Positions 16,604 through 25,967 of a stretch of 64,000 nucleotides of DNA are shown piece after piece. Both the position numbers and the translations under genes were made by a program. Below the pieces are notes generated by a model. It was given only the letters and a program-made list of their open reading frames with translations. It did not search any database and was not told the origin of the DNA. Source of the stretch: Agrobacterium vitis. GTDB taxonomy: Bacteria > Pseudomonadota > Alphaproteobacteria > Rhizobiales > Rhizobiaceae. Location: NCBI RefSeq assembly GCF_014926405.1, contig NZ_JACXXJ020000005.1:3105001-3169000 (forward strand), in the 5' to 3' direction. Positions within the stretch are counted from its first letter, which is position 1; each line of letters opens with the position of its first letter.

Positions 16604-17506
16604 TTAAGCCGCCTTATCCAACCCCGCAGCCTTGGCCATGGCCTTCAACGAAGCAAGGCCCAAGCTCTGGTAATCATAGGGATTGCGCACATCCGGGTCC
16701 TGCTCGGCCTCAATCACCAACCAGCCTTCATAGCCATGTTCACCAGCAATTTTCAGCACCGGCGGAAAATTCACGCCGCCTTCGCTGTCGCCCGGCACTG
16801 TGAACACACCACGGCGCACGCCTTCAAGGAAGGAGAGCTTTTCATCGCGCACTTGTTTGGCAATCACGGGGCGGATGTTCTTGGCGTGGATATGACCCAC
16901 GCGGCCCATATAGTTGGTTGCCACGCGCTCCGGGTTGCCACCGCCAAACAGGCAATGGCCGGTATCCAGCAACAGCTTGGCATGCGGGCCAGTGTTGGCC
17001 ATCAGCTTGTCGATTTCCTCTTCGCTCTCGACAATCGTGCCCATGTGGTGGTGATAAACCAGGGCAATGCCTTGGGCTGCCGCAAATTCGGCCAATGCTT
17101 CCACGCCTGCACCGAAACTGGCCCACTCAGAATCGGCCAGTTTCGGGCGATCATTCACCGGCTTGCCATCATCGCCATGGATCGCATTCGATGTTTCGCA
17201 GACGATGATCACCTTGCTGCCCATGGCCTTGAGCAGATCGAGGGCAGGCTGCATCGCGGCCTTTTCGTCTTCAATCGAATTGGTCAACAGGTTCAGCGAA
17301 TGCCAGCCGGAGACGTAGCGAAGGCCGCGTGGCTGCAGCACAGCCTTCAGGGCCGCTGGTTCCTGCGGAAATTTGTGGCCCTTTTCAATGCCGTCGAAAC
17401 CGATTTTGGCGGTTTCATCGAGGCATTGGTCGAGGCTGATATGGGCACCCAGCGTGCGGTCGTCGTCATTGGACCAGGCAATCGGGTTGGTTCCGTAGAG
17501 AATCAT
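16604..17506 (-). CDS. iolE: myo-inosose-2 dehydratase
   Basis: A 300-residue TIM-barrel protein of the xylose-isomerase-like superfamily. It dehydrates scyllo-inosose to the trione-forming diketone. Features are [12 protein letters not shown] at the start and metal-ligand regions such as [21 protein letters not shown] and HIHAKNIRP. The ATG at 17506 follows AAGGAAAG and lies one base after the iolD stop; the longer open frame would overlap iolD. Confidence 0.93.
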   Translation of the reverse strand: MILYGTNPIAWSNDDDRTLGAHISLDQCLDETAKIGFDGIEKGHKFPQEPAALKAVLQPRGLRYVSGWHSLNLLTNSIEDEKAAMQPALDLLKAMGSKVIIVCETSNAIHGDDGKPVNDRPKLADSEWASFGAGVEALAEFAAAQGIALVYHHHMGTIVESEEEIDKLMANTGPHAKLLLDTGHCLFGGGNPERVATNYMGRVGHIHAKNIRPVIAKQVRDEKLSFLEGVRRGVFTVPGDSEGGVNFPPVLKIAGEHGYEGWLVIEAEQDPDVRNPYDYQSLGLASLKAMAKAAGLDKAA

Positions 17507-17507
17507 C

Positions 17508-19343
17508 TTACTGTCTTTCCTTGAGCGCTGCCTCGTAGCGGGCGCGAGCCTGTTGCACTTCATTGCGGTCTGAAACTTCCGGCACCGCCACATCCCACCA
17601 GTATCCGCCAGCCTCCGGCGTTGGATAAGGATCGGTGTCGATGACAATCACGGTGGGTCTTGTCGCCTCGCGAGCACTCTCTAGAGCGGTTTCCAGATCA
17701 GTGATGGTGGTGACCTTGCGGCTATTTGCCCCCATAGATGCCGCATGGGCGGCAAAATCGATCTGTGGCGCGTGGATATGCGAGGTATGGGCGTAGAGAT
17801 TGTTAAACTCGGCCCCGCCGGTGCCCATTTGCAGACGATTGATGCAGCCATAGCCCCGGTTATCGGTGATCACCACGGTGATTTTCACGCCCAGAGCGCA
17901 GGCCGTCACCAGCTCGGAATTCATCATCATGTAAGAGCCATCTCCAACCATGACGATCACGTCACGCTCCGGCTCTGCCATTTTGATGCCCATGCCGCCT
18001 GCAATCTCATAGCCCATGCAGGAAAAGCCATATTCCATATGGTAGGACAGCGGCAGTTTGGATTTCCAGAGTTGGTGCAACTCGCCCGGCATGGTGCCAG
18101 CGGCGCACATCACCACCGTATTGTCATGCGAAGCGCGTTGCACGGCACCAATCACTTGCATGTCGGTGGGTAGGCTGTTGCCATCCTTCGGCGGTGCCGT
18201 GACAGCATCGGCTTTAGCAAACCAATCGGCCTTCAGGCCTGCATCCGGCATTGCAAAACGATCATCACCCAGAGCTTTTGAGATCAATTCCAGACCGATT
18301 TTCGCATCCGCCACCAAGGGCAGAGCGTCATGCTTGGCACTGTCATAAGCCTGCACGTTGAGCGCAAGAATCTTGCGGTTCGGGTTCTTAAACAGCGCCC
18401 ACGAACCGGTGGTAAAATCCTGAAAGCGGGTGCCAACACCGATCACGAGATCCGCAACCTCGCAAATCGTGTTGGCACTGGCCGCACCCGTCACGCCGAC
18501 GGGTCCGAAATTCAGCGCATCGTCCCATGGCAGGGCCGATTTTCCGGCTTGGGTTTCCACCACCGGAATCTGATGCTTATGTGCAAAATCGCGCAGGGTT
18601 TGGGTGGCACCGGAAAAATGCACGCCACCGCCTGCGACAATCACTGGGCTTTTGGCAGATTTGATGGCGGCAATGGCCGTTTCCAGCTCAAACGAATCCG
18701 GCTGTGGACGGCGGATGTGCCATATTTTGGGTGCAAAGAAGCTCTCGGGGTAATCGTAGGCTTCTGCCTGTGTATCCTGACAAAAGGCCAGCGTGACCGG
18801 GCCGCAGTCGGCGGGATCGGTCATGGTGCGAAAGGCGCGGGGCAGGGCTGTCAACAAATGTTCAGGCCGGGAAATGCGGTCGAAATAACGGCTGACGGGG
18901 CGAAAGCAATCATTGGCCGACATCAGGCCATCATTGAAATCCTCCACCTGCTGCAACACCGGATCGGGTCCGCGATTGGCGAACACATCACCGGGCAGCA
19001 GCAGCACCGGCAGGCGATTGACATGCGCCAAGGCCGCAGCCGTGACCATGTTCAGCGCACCGGGACCAATGGAGGAGGTAACAGCCATAGCGCGGCGGCG
19101 GCCAAGCTGTTTGGCATAGGCAATGGCCGCGTGGGCCATGGATTGCTCATTCTGGCCGCGCCATGTGGTGACGCTGTCTTTTGCGCCCTGCAAGGCCTCG
19201 CCCAGACCCGCAACATTGCCATGGCCAAAAATGGCCCAGACGCCAGCAATAAACGGCACGCCTTCCGGCGTCATCTGATTGGCAAGGTAGCGCACCAGAG
19301 CCTGAGCGGCCGTCAATCGCACCGTTTTCCCAGCGGTAGTCAT
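17508..19343 (-). CDS. iolD: 3D-(3,5/4)-trihydroxycyclohexane-1,2-dione hydrolase
   Basis: A 611-residue thiamine diphosphate enzyme that opens the inositol ring to give 5-deoxy-glucuronate. The C-terminal ThDP motif [15 protein letters not shown] and following [12 protein letters not shown] are clear, and the N-terminal half has the usual Glu-containing pyrimidine-binding region ([13 protein letters not shown]). It sits 27 bases after iolC and one base before iolE. Confidence 0.94.
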   Translation of the reverse strand: MTTAGKTVRLTAAQALVRYLANQMTPEGVPFIAGVWAIFGHGNVAGLGEALQGAKDSVTTWRGQNEQSMAHAAIAYAKQLGRRRAMAVTSSIGPGALNMVTAAALAHVNRLPVLLLPGDVFANRGPDPVLQQVEDFNDGLMSANDCFRPVSRYFDRISRPEHLLTALPRAFRTMTDPADCGPVTLAFCQDTQAEAYDYPESFFAPKIWHIRRPQPDSFELETAIAAIKSAKSPVIVAGGGVHFSGATQTLRDFAHKHQIPVVETQAGKSALPWDDALNFGPVGVTGAASANTICEVADLVIGVGTRFQDFTTGSWALFKNPNRKILALNVQAYDSAKHDALPLVADAKIGLELISKALGDDRFAMPDAGLKADWFAKADAVTAPPKDGNSLPTDMQVIGAVQRASHDNTVVMCAAGTMPGELHQLWKSKLPLSYHMEYGFSCMGYEIAGGMGIKMAEPERDVIVMVGDGSYMMMNSELVTACALGVKITVVITDNRGYGCINRLQMGTGGAEFNNLYAHTSHIHAPQIDFAAHAASMGANSRKVTTITDLETALESAREATRPTVIVIDTDPYPTPEAGGYWWDVAVPEVSDRNEVQQARARYEAALKERQ

Positions 19344-19370
19344 TGTCTCTCTCCCTGAAATTCTAAAGGC

Positions 19371-21275
19371 TCAAGCGTTTGAACGCGCCCGATCCCAGAC
19401 CTGACACAGCGATGTGTATTTGCCCACCATGTCAGCAATCGCATCTTCATCCGATAATGTGCCAGCTAACCACTTGCGGGCCGCATCGCCAAAAATGGTG
19501 CGCCCAACCGCAAAGCCCTTGACCAGATTAAAGCTAGCTGCGGTTTTAAAGCTCTCCTCCAGCTCGGCGGCGGGCGCATCCAGACCCAGCACAACAATGC
19601 CCCGTGTATAGGGATCGTTGCGGGAAATGGCGTCAACCGCCTTGGCCCATGCGCCTGTCGTTTTCATCGGTTCCAGCTTCCACCAATCGGGGTAGACGCC
19701 AATGTCGTAGAAGCGCTGGATAATCGTCGCTGCCGTATCATCATCCGTTGAGCCAACCTTGGACGGAATAATCTCCAACAGCATTTCAAGCCGGTTACGG
19801 CGTGCAGCCGTGAAAAGACGTTTTACCGTATTTTCTTGTTGTTCCTTCAAAGCCGCATCATCATCGGGATGATAGAAGCACAGAACCTTCACCACATTTT
19901 CCACCGGCCATTCGGTCAGGCCACCGAAATCCTCGCCCAGTTCCGGCTCCAATGTCAGCGGGCGAGAGCCCGGCCATTCCACCGGGCGGCCAATCCAAAG
20001 ACCAGACCCGGAGGCCTGATAAAGCGCATCACGACCCAGACGGCTATCACACAAAATGCCATAACCGGGTTGACCATTGGCCACCTGCTGCGCGGCTTTC
20101 AGGCAGAGTTGCTTGAAAGCCCCGATCTGCTCATGCGAAACGCCCGCCTCATCACACATGGCTTCCAGCTGCATGCGGTGATCGAAGGCAAACACCCGCA
20201 TCTGCGGCCATTCACCATCGCGGTTGGTGGACCAATGCACCTGTTCCAGCGCCGCATCCTTGCGCAAAGCCTTGTTGCGAATGCCGGTTTTGAAGAAATA
20301 ATCCAGCTCTTCAAGGCTGGGATAGGCGGGCGTGCAGCCGTGGCGCGACACAGCAAAAGCGCCGCAGGCATTGGCATATTTCAAGGCTGTGGGCCAATCC
20401 TTGCCCGTCAGCCAGCCTTTGAGCAGGCCAGACATGAAGCCATCGCCAGCGCCCAGCACATTGAAGACCTCAATGGGGAAGCCTTCGCCGGTCTGGCCAT
20501 CATCAAGACTGTCGGGAATTGCGCCATCAAATACCACAGCGCCCAAGGCACCGCGCTTGCACACCAGCGTGGCCTTGGAAACATTCCGCACCGCCCGCAG
20601 CGCTTCCACCGTGTTGGTAGAGCCGCCCGCAATGTGGAATTCCTCTTCCGTGCCGACAATCAGATCAAACCAATGCAGGGTGGATTGCAGCTTTGCCGTC
20701 ACGGCCTGTGATTCGATAAAGCGGCTTTCACCATCGCCATGACCCGCCAAGCCCCAAAGGTTGGGGCGGTAATCAATATCCAGCGCCGTCTTTGCGCCAT
20801 TTTCCCGCGCCAACCGCAGCGCTTTCAGCACCGCAGCTTCGGTATTGGGGTGGGAGAGATGCGTACCCGTGACGCAAACACACCCGGATTCAGCCACAAA
20901 AGCCGGATCTATATCATCCTCGCACAGCGCCATGTCGGCGCAGTTTTCGCGGTAGAAAATCAGCGGAAACTGGTGCTCATCACGAATGCCCAGCAAAACC
21001 AGTGCGGTCAACCGTTTGGGGTCGGTCTTGACACCCCGCACATCCACGCCTTCGCGTACCAACTGCTCGCGGATAAAGCGGCCCATATGCTCATCGCCCA
21101 CGCGGGTGATGAGAGCCGATTTCAAACCCAACCGGGCGGTGCCAGCCGCAATGTTGGTGGGGGAGCCGCCGATATATTTGTTGAAGGAGGCCATATCTTC
21201 CAAACGGCCACCCACTTGCGCGCCGTAAAGATCAACGGACGAACGGCCGATGGTGATCAGGTCAAGTTTTGGCAC
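19371..21275 (-). CDS. iolC: 5-dehydro-2-deoxygluconokinase fused to a DUF2090 aldolase-like domain
   Basis: About 634 residues in two parts. Residues 1-310 form a PfkB-family kinase (GGSPTNIAAGTARLG early, NVLGAGDGFMSGLL as the catalytic/anion-hole motif). Residues 330-634 are a DUF2090 domain, considered related to the IolJ aldolase that cleaves the phosphorylated product. The fusion could thus carry two consecutive steps. The GTG at 21275 is chosen for the textbook AAGGAGG five bases upstream; an ATG 18 codons earlier has none. It is the first enzyme gene after iolR. Confidence 0.9.
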   Translation of the reverse strand: MPKLDLITIGRSSVDLYGAQVGGRLEDMASFNKYIGGSPTNIAAGTARLGLKSALITRVGDEHMGRFIREQLVREGVDVRGVKTDPKRLTALVLLGIRDEHQFPLIFYRENCADMALCEDDIDPAFVAESGCVCVTGTHLSHPNTEAAVLKALRLARENGAKTALDIDYRPNLWGLAGHGDGESRFIESQAVTAKLQSTLHWFDLIVGTEEEFHIAGGSTNTVEALRAVRNVSKATLVCKRGALGAVVFDGAIPDSLDDGQTGEGFPIEVFNVLGAGDGFMSGLLKGWLTGKDWPTALKYANACGAFAVSRHGCTPAYPSLEELDYFFKTGIRNKALRKDAALEQVHWSTNRDGEWPQMRVFAFDHRMQLEAMCDEAGVSHEQIGAFKQLCLKAAQQVANGQPGYGILCDSRLGRDALYQASGSGLWIGRPVEWPGSRPLTLEPELGEDFGGLTEWPVENVVKVLCFYHPDDDAALKEQQENTVKRLFTAARRNRLEMLLEIIPSKVGSTDDDTAATIIQRFYDIGVYPDWWKLEPMKTTGAWAKAVDAISRNDPYTRGIVVLGLDAPAAELEESFKTAASFNLVKGFAVGRTIFGDAARKWLAGTLSDEDAIADMVGKYTSLCQVWDRARSNA

Positions 21276-21362
21276 GCTTTCCTCCTTGGACGCGACAGGG
21301 CTTGCTTTGCCTGCCGTCAATGACCTCACTCCCGGAAGGTCATTCTATTATCGCTTAAAAAT

Positions 21363-21376
21363 GGACTATATATTCT
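21363..21376. promoter_or_regulatory. candidate IolR box upstream of iolC
   Basis: GGAC-TATATA-TTCT fits, with one or two changes, the GGAA-N6-TTCC pattern described for the Sinorhizobium IolR regulator. It lies between iolR and iolC about 90 bases upstream of the iolC start. Confidence 0.45.
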
Positions 21377-21402
21377 ATTTTTGAACCCATCAACACAAAT
21401 GT

Positions 21403-22266
21403 TCAGTCCTGTTGTCGGGCCGTTCCCACCGCAACCGAGAGCGCAATGGCCAGACAAAGCGTGGCAGAGAGTGAGCGAAATGCGCCAAAATCCACCTCGG
21501 CGACTGAGAGGGTCATTGCCCCCAGTTTACGCAGCGGATTGACCACCGTATCGGTAATTGCCACCACGGAAATGCCCCGCGCTGAGACTTGCTCAACCAG
21601 ATCCAGCGTCTCGGTCGAATAGGGCGCAAAGGTAATGGCCAGCACCACATCACCATCACGGATGGCATGCTGGCTTTCCAGCTTGCCAACGCCGCTGTGT
21701 AACATGGCCGGAACCGCCATTTTTTCAAAGGCATAGGCAATATAGCTTGCCACCGGAAAGGAACGGCGCAAGCCAACAATATGGATCATTCCAGCCGTGC
21801 TGAGGCAGGTCACGGCCTGTTCCAGCAGGTGCGGATCGACCGTTTGCAGCAACCCTTCCAGCGACACGCGCCCCGCCTCGACAAATTCCGCCAAAAGCGC
21901 CGATGGGCTGCCGGATGCTGTTTCCCGCAAATGGTGCAGGCGGGTGGAATAATCCGGCCAGCCGCCGACAAAAGAGTCCCGAAACAGCTTTTGCATTTCG
22001 GAAAATCCAGAAAAACCAAATATTTGGCAAAATCGCATAAAGGCAGAGGGCTGCACGCCCGCCCCTTCCGCCATTTCGGCCACAGTCGAGACGGCAATGC
22101 GGTCCTTATTGGCGGCCACATAGTCCGCGCATTGCTTGAGCCGCTTGGGCAGCGTGTCCGAGACCTGCATCAGCCGCTCTTCAAACGCCTTGACGCTGTC
22201 GGGGGCTTTGATGCTGTCGGTATCGATGCCCTGCGGCATTGTGTCTGACATCATTGTTTCTGACAT
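21403..22266 (-). CDS. iolR: RpiR-family inositol regulator
   Basis: A 287-residue RpiR-type regulator: N-terminal helix-turn-helix (AEGAGVQPSAFMRFCQIFGF, about 67-86) and C-terminal SIS domain for a phosphosugar ligand (residues 140-270). By family and position it represses the iol genes until an inositol-derived phosphosugar accumulates. It is in the same direction as iolC, 127 bases upstream, matching the iolRCDEB order in Sinorhizobium. Several closely spaced ATGs near the start make the exact N-terminus uncertain. Confidence 0.88.
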   Translation of the reverse strand: MSETMMSDTMPQGIDTDSIKAPDSVKAFEERLMQVSDTLPKRLKQCADYVAANKDRIAVSTVAEMAEGAGVQPSAFMRFCQIFGFSGFSEMQKLFRDSFVGGWPDYSTRLHHLRETASGSPSALLAEFVEAGRVSLEGLLQTVDPHLLEQAVTCLSTAGMIHIVGLRRSFPVASYIAYAFEKMAVPAMLHSGVGKLESQHAIRDGDVVLAITFAPYSTETLDLVEQVSARGISVVAITDTVVNPLRKLGAMTLSVAEVDFGAFRSLSATLCLAIALSVAVGTARQQD

Positions 22267-22343
22267 GGCGGATATAGGGCCTCAAGTGTTGGCACGGGGG
22301 TGGTAATGGCGTGAAACCTGTCGAGGCGGCATCACAGCCTGCC

Positions 22344-22372
22344 TTGACATAAACACGATCCCAATCTAGCAA
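22344..22372 (+). promoter_or_regulatory. probable sigma-70 promoter of idhA
   Basis: TTGACA (22344-22349), a 17-base spacer and TAGCAA (22367-22372). The -35 is perfect and the -10 weak. A candidate IolR box follows directly, overlapping the expected start site. Confidence 0.5.
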
Positions 22373-22375
22373 AAT

Positions 22376-22389
22376 AGAACGTATATTCC
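22376..22389. promoter_or_regulatory. candidate IolR box at the idhA promoter
   Basis: AGAA-CGTATA-TTCC; read on the other strand GGAA-N6-TTCT, one base from the GGAA-N6-TTCC pattern. It lies just downstream of the candidate -10, where a repressor would block initiation. Confidence 0.5.
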
Positions 22390-22505
22390 AAACGAGGAGT
22401 GACGCAAGAGCTGGCGATTGTCATGGTTCGTGTCGTTTGGTTTGAGATTTTAACGTGTCATGTGCTTTGCGCCCCATCGGGTGCAGGCCAGGGAGGAGAA
22501 GAACG

Positions 22506-23495
22506 ATGGTAAAGAAACTGGCCCTTCTGGGCGCAGGCCGTATCGGCAAAGTACATGCCAAGGCCATTGGCGAAGACAAGCGCGCCCAATTGGTGGCCGT
22601 TGCGGATGCTTTCCCCGAAGCCGCCAAGGCGATTGCCGATGCCTATGGGGCCGAGGTCAAGACCATTGAAGAGATCGAAGCCGATGCATCGATTGATGCC
22701 GTGCTGATCTGCACGCCCACCAACACGCATTCCGATCTGATCGAACGGTTCACCGCCGCTGGCAAGGCCGTGTTCTGCGAAAAGCCGATTGATCTGGATG
22801 TGAAGCGGGCAGAAGCCTGCGCCGAAGTGGTGCGTGCCAACGGCGGCAAGGTGATGCTGGGCTTTAACCGTCGTTTCGATCCCCATTTTCAGGCGGTTCG
22901 CAAGGCGATTGATGATGGCAAGATCGGCAAGGTCGAAATGGTCACCATCACCAGCCGCGACCCCGGTGCGCCGCCGCCAGACTATATCAAGGTCTCCGGC
23001 GGTATCTTCCGCGATATGACCATTCATGATTTCGACATTGCCCGCTTCCTGCTAGGCGAGGAAATCACCTCCGTCATGGCCTCTGCCTCGGTTCTGGTGG
23101 ACCCGAAGATTGGCGAACTGGGCGATTATGACAGCGCCAGCCTTGTGCTGACCACGGCCTCTGGCCGTCAGGCGATTATCTCCAACTCCCGCCGCGCCAC
23201 CTATGGCTATGACCAGCGCATTGAAGTGCATGGCTCGGAAGGCTCGGTGGCCGCTGAAAACCAGCGCCCGGTCTCCATCGAGATCGCCACCAAGGATGGC
23301 TACACCCGCCCGCCGCTGCATGATTTCTTCATGACCCGCTATACGGCGGCTTATGCCGCTGAAATTTCGGCGTTTCTCGATTTCATCGAGAGCGGCAAAG
23401 CACCTTCGCCATCCATCGAAGATGGCCTGATTGCGCTGAAACTGGCGGATGCAGCGGTGAAAGCCGCCAAGGAAAAGATCGTCGTTACGCTGTAA
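22506..23495 (+). CDS. idhA: myo-inositol 2-dehydrogenase
   Basis: A 329-residue GFO/IDH/MocA oxidoreductase. It oxidises myo-inositol to scyllo-inosose with NAD, the entry step of the pathway. The dinucleotide motif GAGRIGKVHA opens the protein, the catalytic lysine is in CEKPIDLD, and the second catalytic region is FRDMTIHDFDIARFLLG. ATG 22506 has GGAGGAGA upstream. It diverges from iolR and ends at a hairpin terminator. The alternative gene name is iolG. Confidence 0.92.
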   Translation: MVKKLALLGAGRIGKVHAKAIGEDKRAQLVAVADAFPEAAKAIADAYGAEVKTIEEIEADASIDAVLICTPTNTHSDLIERFTAAGKAVFCEKPIDLDVKRAEACAEVVRANGGKVMLGFNRRFDPHFQAVRKAIDDGKIGKVEMVTITSRDPGAPPPDYIKVSGGIFRDMTIHDFDIARFLLGEEITSVMASASVLVDPKIGELGDYDSASLVLTTASGRQAIISNSRRATYGYDQRIEVHGSEGSVAAENQRPVSIEIATKDGYTRPPLHDFFMTRYTAAYAAEISAFLDFIESGKAPSPSIEDGLIALKLADAAVKAAKEKIVVTL

Positions 23496-23516
23496 TCGAG
23501 AGTATCCCCAAAGGTT

Positions 23517-23547
23517 AATAGCCGGGTTTTTCCAAAACCCGGCTATT
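23517..23547. terminator. intrinsic terminator after idhA
   Basis: AATAGCCGGGTTTT (23517-23530) and AAAACCCGGCTATT (23534-23547) form a perfect 14-base stem with a 3-base loop 21 bases past the idhA stop. It can act in either direction. Confidence 0.85.
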
Positions 23548-23722
23548 TGCAAGGCATGTTGCCGATCATCAATCCCTGAACATTCTTGACTGCATCATTC
23601 CTTAAATCTGACCCGATTTGAGGAGAGGATTATGCAGCAAATTTAAAGTGCTACAGCATCCTGCCAGTGGATTTCAGCCTCGGCAAGATTTGCAAAGCAA
23701 CGGATGTTTCAGGAAGATGCGC
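23548..23722 (+). other. gap with rearranged mosaic-repeat sequence
   Basis: Between the idhA terminator and the next gene, ATTATGCAGCAAATTTAA and GTGCTACAGC (23631-23659) echo parts of the palindromes found in the glp operon. A related ATGCTACAGCACC occurs near 24770. I see no gene here. Confidence 0.4.
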
Positions 23723-24727
23723 ATGACATTCACTCCCAAATTTTTCAAATTCATCAGACTTTTCTCCGTCTTCGCTTTGTCATCGGCCTCTTCCCTGGCT
23801 ATGGCCGCAGAAGGACCATCACGCCTTCCAGACTGGCTGAAAGACCACGTGGGGGAAGGAACCGGCCAGATCGCCCCTGTCGTCCTGGAGAGGGCGCGTG
23901 CGCTCTATCTCGCTAGAGTGGCGGAAGGCAAGGTCAGCAACGCATGTTATTTCGCGATGGATGCCACCCGGCCAAACGACCGTACTGACGGCACCTCCGG
24001 AGGCCGCTTCTATGTCATCTGTGAAGCGCAGCGATCCTTTCGGGTCATATCAGCGGGACACGGTGGCGGGCGCAATCTCGGAGGCGTCGTCAATTTCTCA
24101 AACGGGCGAGAATGCGCCAAGAACTTTGGTAATGCCCTGGATTCAAATCTGACGGCGGGCGGCGCTTACATGACGAGCGAAATCAAGACGACGTTCAAAG
24201 GCTATTACCGCACCTCAGCCAATCAGGAATCTTTCCTGACGAGATCTTTCGTACAGTTCGATGGAACCGGTGAGACCGCCAATGCCCGCCAGCGCGCAAT
24301 TGGCGGGCATGCGGCGGCATTGGTCTCCGGGATTTGCATGCTGAAAAAGCCTGACAGCACTTACGCCAATCGAGACGGCTATGTCCCGCGCGGTAATCTC
24401 GTCACCTATCCCGCTGGTCGCAGTGACGGTTGCACAAGTTGGTCTCCGGACGACGCGCCCCAAGTTCTGTCACTGGTCAAGGATAACCCGACCACCCTCT
24501 ATATCTACCCTGAGTCACGAGACATCAACGCAGTTTCCCGGGACTTGACGGCAGGCCGGTCCACTTCAGGGAATAAGACCTATTGGAACAACGCCTGCCT
24601 GAAGGAAATTGGCTCCCCGCAGTTCTGGCCTAAGGAAAAGCTCGAGCCGATTATCGCTCAATACAAGATGGATCATCCCGCACCTCCTCCGCGCCCTATC
24701 CCGATCTGCGACGTGCCATCTCATTGA
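23723..24727 (+). CDS. exported murein L,D-transpeptidase catalytic-domain protein (YkuD_2 type)
   Basis: About 334 residues with a signal peptide (basic KFFKFIRL, hydrophobic core, cleavage near AMA-AEG). The catalytic region resembles the YkuD_2 family: FYVICEAQRSFRVISAGHGGG in the middle and SDGCTSW (about residue 236) with the putative nucleophile cysteine. The family is related to enzymes that cross-link or anchor peptidoglycan, but activity has rarely been tested. ATG 23723 is preferred over 23717 because AGGAAG then has proper spacing. No operon partners. Confidence 0.72.
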   Translation: MTFTPKFFKFIRLFSVFALSSASSLAMAAEGPSRLPDWLKDHVGEGTGQIAPVVLERARALYLARVAEGKVSNACYFAMDATRPNDRTDGTSGGRFYVICEAQRSFRVISAGHGGGRNLGGVVNFSNGRECAKNFGNALDSNLTAGGAYMTSEIKTTFKGYYRTSANQESFLTRSFVQFDGTGETANARQRAIGGHAAALVSGICMLKKPDSTYANRDGYVPRGNLVTYPAGRSDGCTSWSPDDAPQVLSLVKDNPTTLYIYPESRDINAVSRDLTAGRSTSGNKTYWNNACLKEIGSPQFWPKEKLEPIIAQYKMDHPAPPPRPIPICDVPSH

Positions 24728-24772
24728 TTGCCGATTGTCACCGACAATTGGTTAGAAGCAGATATTAAAATG

Positions 24773-25804
24773 CTACAGCACCGGCTTAGCCGTCGATTTG
24801 CGCGGGATAAGCGTCGGAGCCGAGATCCGTATCCTGTCTTCAGCCGAAACCGCCTCACTCAGCAATAGATCCAAAGCATGCGATGCGATCTGGTCGAAGG
24901 GAACCCGAACCGTTGTCAGCGGTGTGGGGAGATGATTGACAATCGGAATGTCATTATATCCGACCACAGAAACCTCTTTGGGTACGGAAATTCCGAGGCG
25001 CGAAAGCCCCGAGAGCGCACCAATAGCCGTGTTGTCATTGACGGCAAAGATTGCTGTCGGACGGTTATCCAGCCGCATCAGATATTCAGCGGCTTCCGCG
25101 CCGGCGTCGAGCCCGAAGGTCGATGGAACGATTGCCTCTGGAAAGACCGGAAGTCCTGCTTCGTGCATTGCCTGCCTGTAGCCTTCCACCCGCCCAACCG
25201 CGCTGGAAGCATAAGATGGTCCTGCAATCACCCCAATATGACGATGGCCCAGGTCTATCAGGTGGCGTGTTGCCAAGTATCCCCCCAACCTGTCATCGCC
25301 AACGGAACAGAGGCTTGCCCCAGCCGTGCGAAGAGCGAAGACATGGGGTACTCCCCGAGCGATGAGGTCATCAGCAAAATCATCATCCAGCCGCGCTGTC
25401 GAAAGGATGAGCCCATCCACTCCGCGGTTCAAAAGTGATTCGGCAGCAAGCCTGTCGGCCCTGGGCTTATCATCGGTTGTCGCGACAATTGCAAAGCGGC
25501 CGCTTCTGCTACAGGCCTTGGCCAGCGACTCGTAAAGCATGGCCATGACTGTATCGGTCAAGCGTGGCACGATGATGCCGACCGTCATCGTGCTACCACG
25601 CCTCAAGCTCGCCGCCGAGATATCCCGCACATATCCCAGCTCTTCAGCAATTTTGCGGACACGACGGGCCGTATCGTTATCGGATCGGGGAAGACGTTCA
25701 TCGAGAATGCGCGATACCGTCGATTTTGAGACACCAGCAGCCGACGCAACATCGAGAATTGTCACACGTCCCAGACGCCCCGCATCTTCGGTCCTTACAT
25801 TCAT
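24773..25804 (-). CDS. LacI-family transcriptional regulator
   Basis: About 343 residues. The N-terminal helix-turn-helix (VTILDVASAAGVSKSTVSRIL) is followed by the hinge and a periplasmic-binding-like effector domain ending in the usual TTVRVPF region. It diverges from the interrupted aldolase gene, and a perfect TGGGAACGTTCCCA palindrome lies in the shared promoter region, so it probably represses that gene and itself. ATG 25804 was chosen for the upstream GGAG. The inducer is unknown; a sugar acid is plausible given the aldolase and MFS neighbours. Confidence 0.87.
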   Translation of the reverse strand: MNVRTEDAGRLGRVTILDVASAAGVSKSTVSRILDERLPRSDNDTARRVRKIAEELGYVRDISAASLRRGSTMTVGIIVPRLTDTVMAMLYESLAKACSRSGRFAIVATTDDKPRADRLAAESLLNRGVDGLILSTARLDDDFADDLIARGVPHVFALRTAGASLCSVGDDRLGGYLATRHLIDLGHRHIGVIAGPSYASSAVGRVEGYRQAMHEAGLPVFPEAIVPSTFGLDAGAEAAEYLMRLDNRPTAIFAVNDNTAIGALSGLSRLGISVPKEVSVVGYNDIPIVNHLPTPLTTVRVPFDQIASHALDLLLSEAVSAEDRIRISAPTLIPRKSTAKPVL

Positions 25805-25865
25805 TCGAGGTTCTCCGCTGACAGCCCTGCGCAATTGCAGCTTCAACCATGCATTAAAAAAAATA

Positions 25866-25894
25866 TTGACTCCAGTAAAATCAGAAACGATAGT
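25866..25894 (+). promoter_or_regulatory. promoter of the aldolase gene
   Basis: TTGACT (25866-25871), 17-base spacer, GATAGT (25889-25894). It is directly followed and overlapped by a LacI-type operator, and the downstream gene starts at 25968 after a good GAGGAGGAG ribosome site. Confidence 0.5.
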
Positions 25895-25907
25895 GGGAAC
25901 GTTCCCA
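25894..25907. promoter_or_regulatory. LacI-type operator, perfect 14-base palindrome
   Basis: TGGGAACGTTCCCA is a perfect palindrome with the central CG step typical of LacI/GalR operators. It overlaps the end of the -10 and the expected start site, a repressor position, between the LacI gene and its divergent target. Confidence 0.65.
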
Positions 25908-25967
25908 TTAACGATCCTATCGCCGGTCGCTAAAGCGGGCGGCGGCTATCTGAGGAGGAGATACCCG

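Noticed and set aside
25539..25967. Apparent N-terminal extension of the aldolase reading frame
   Set aside because: It runs through the LacI coding region and the promoter. The proper start at 25968 has a strong ribosome site and gives normal family length.
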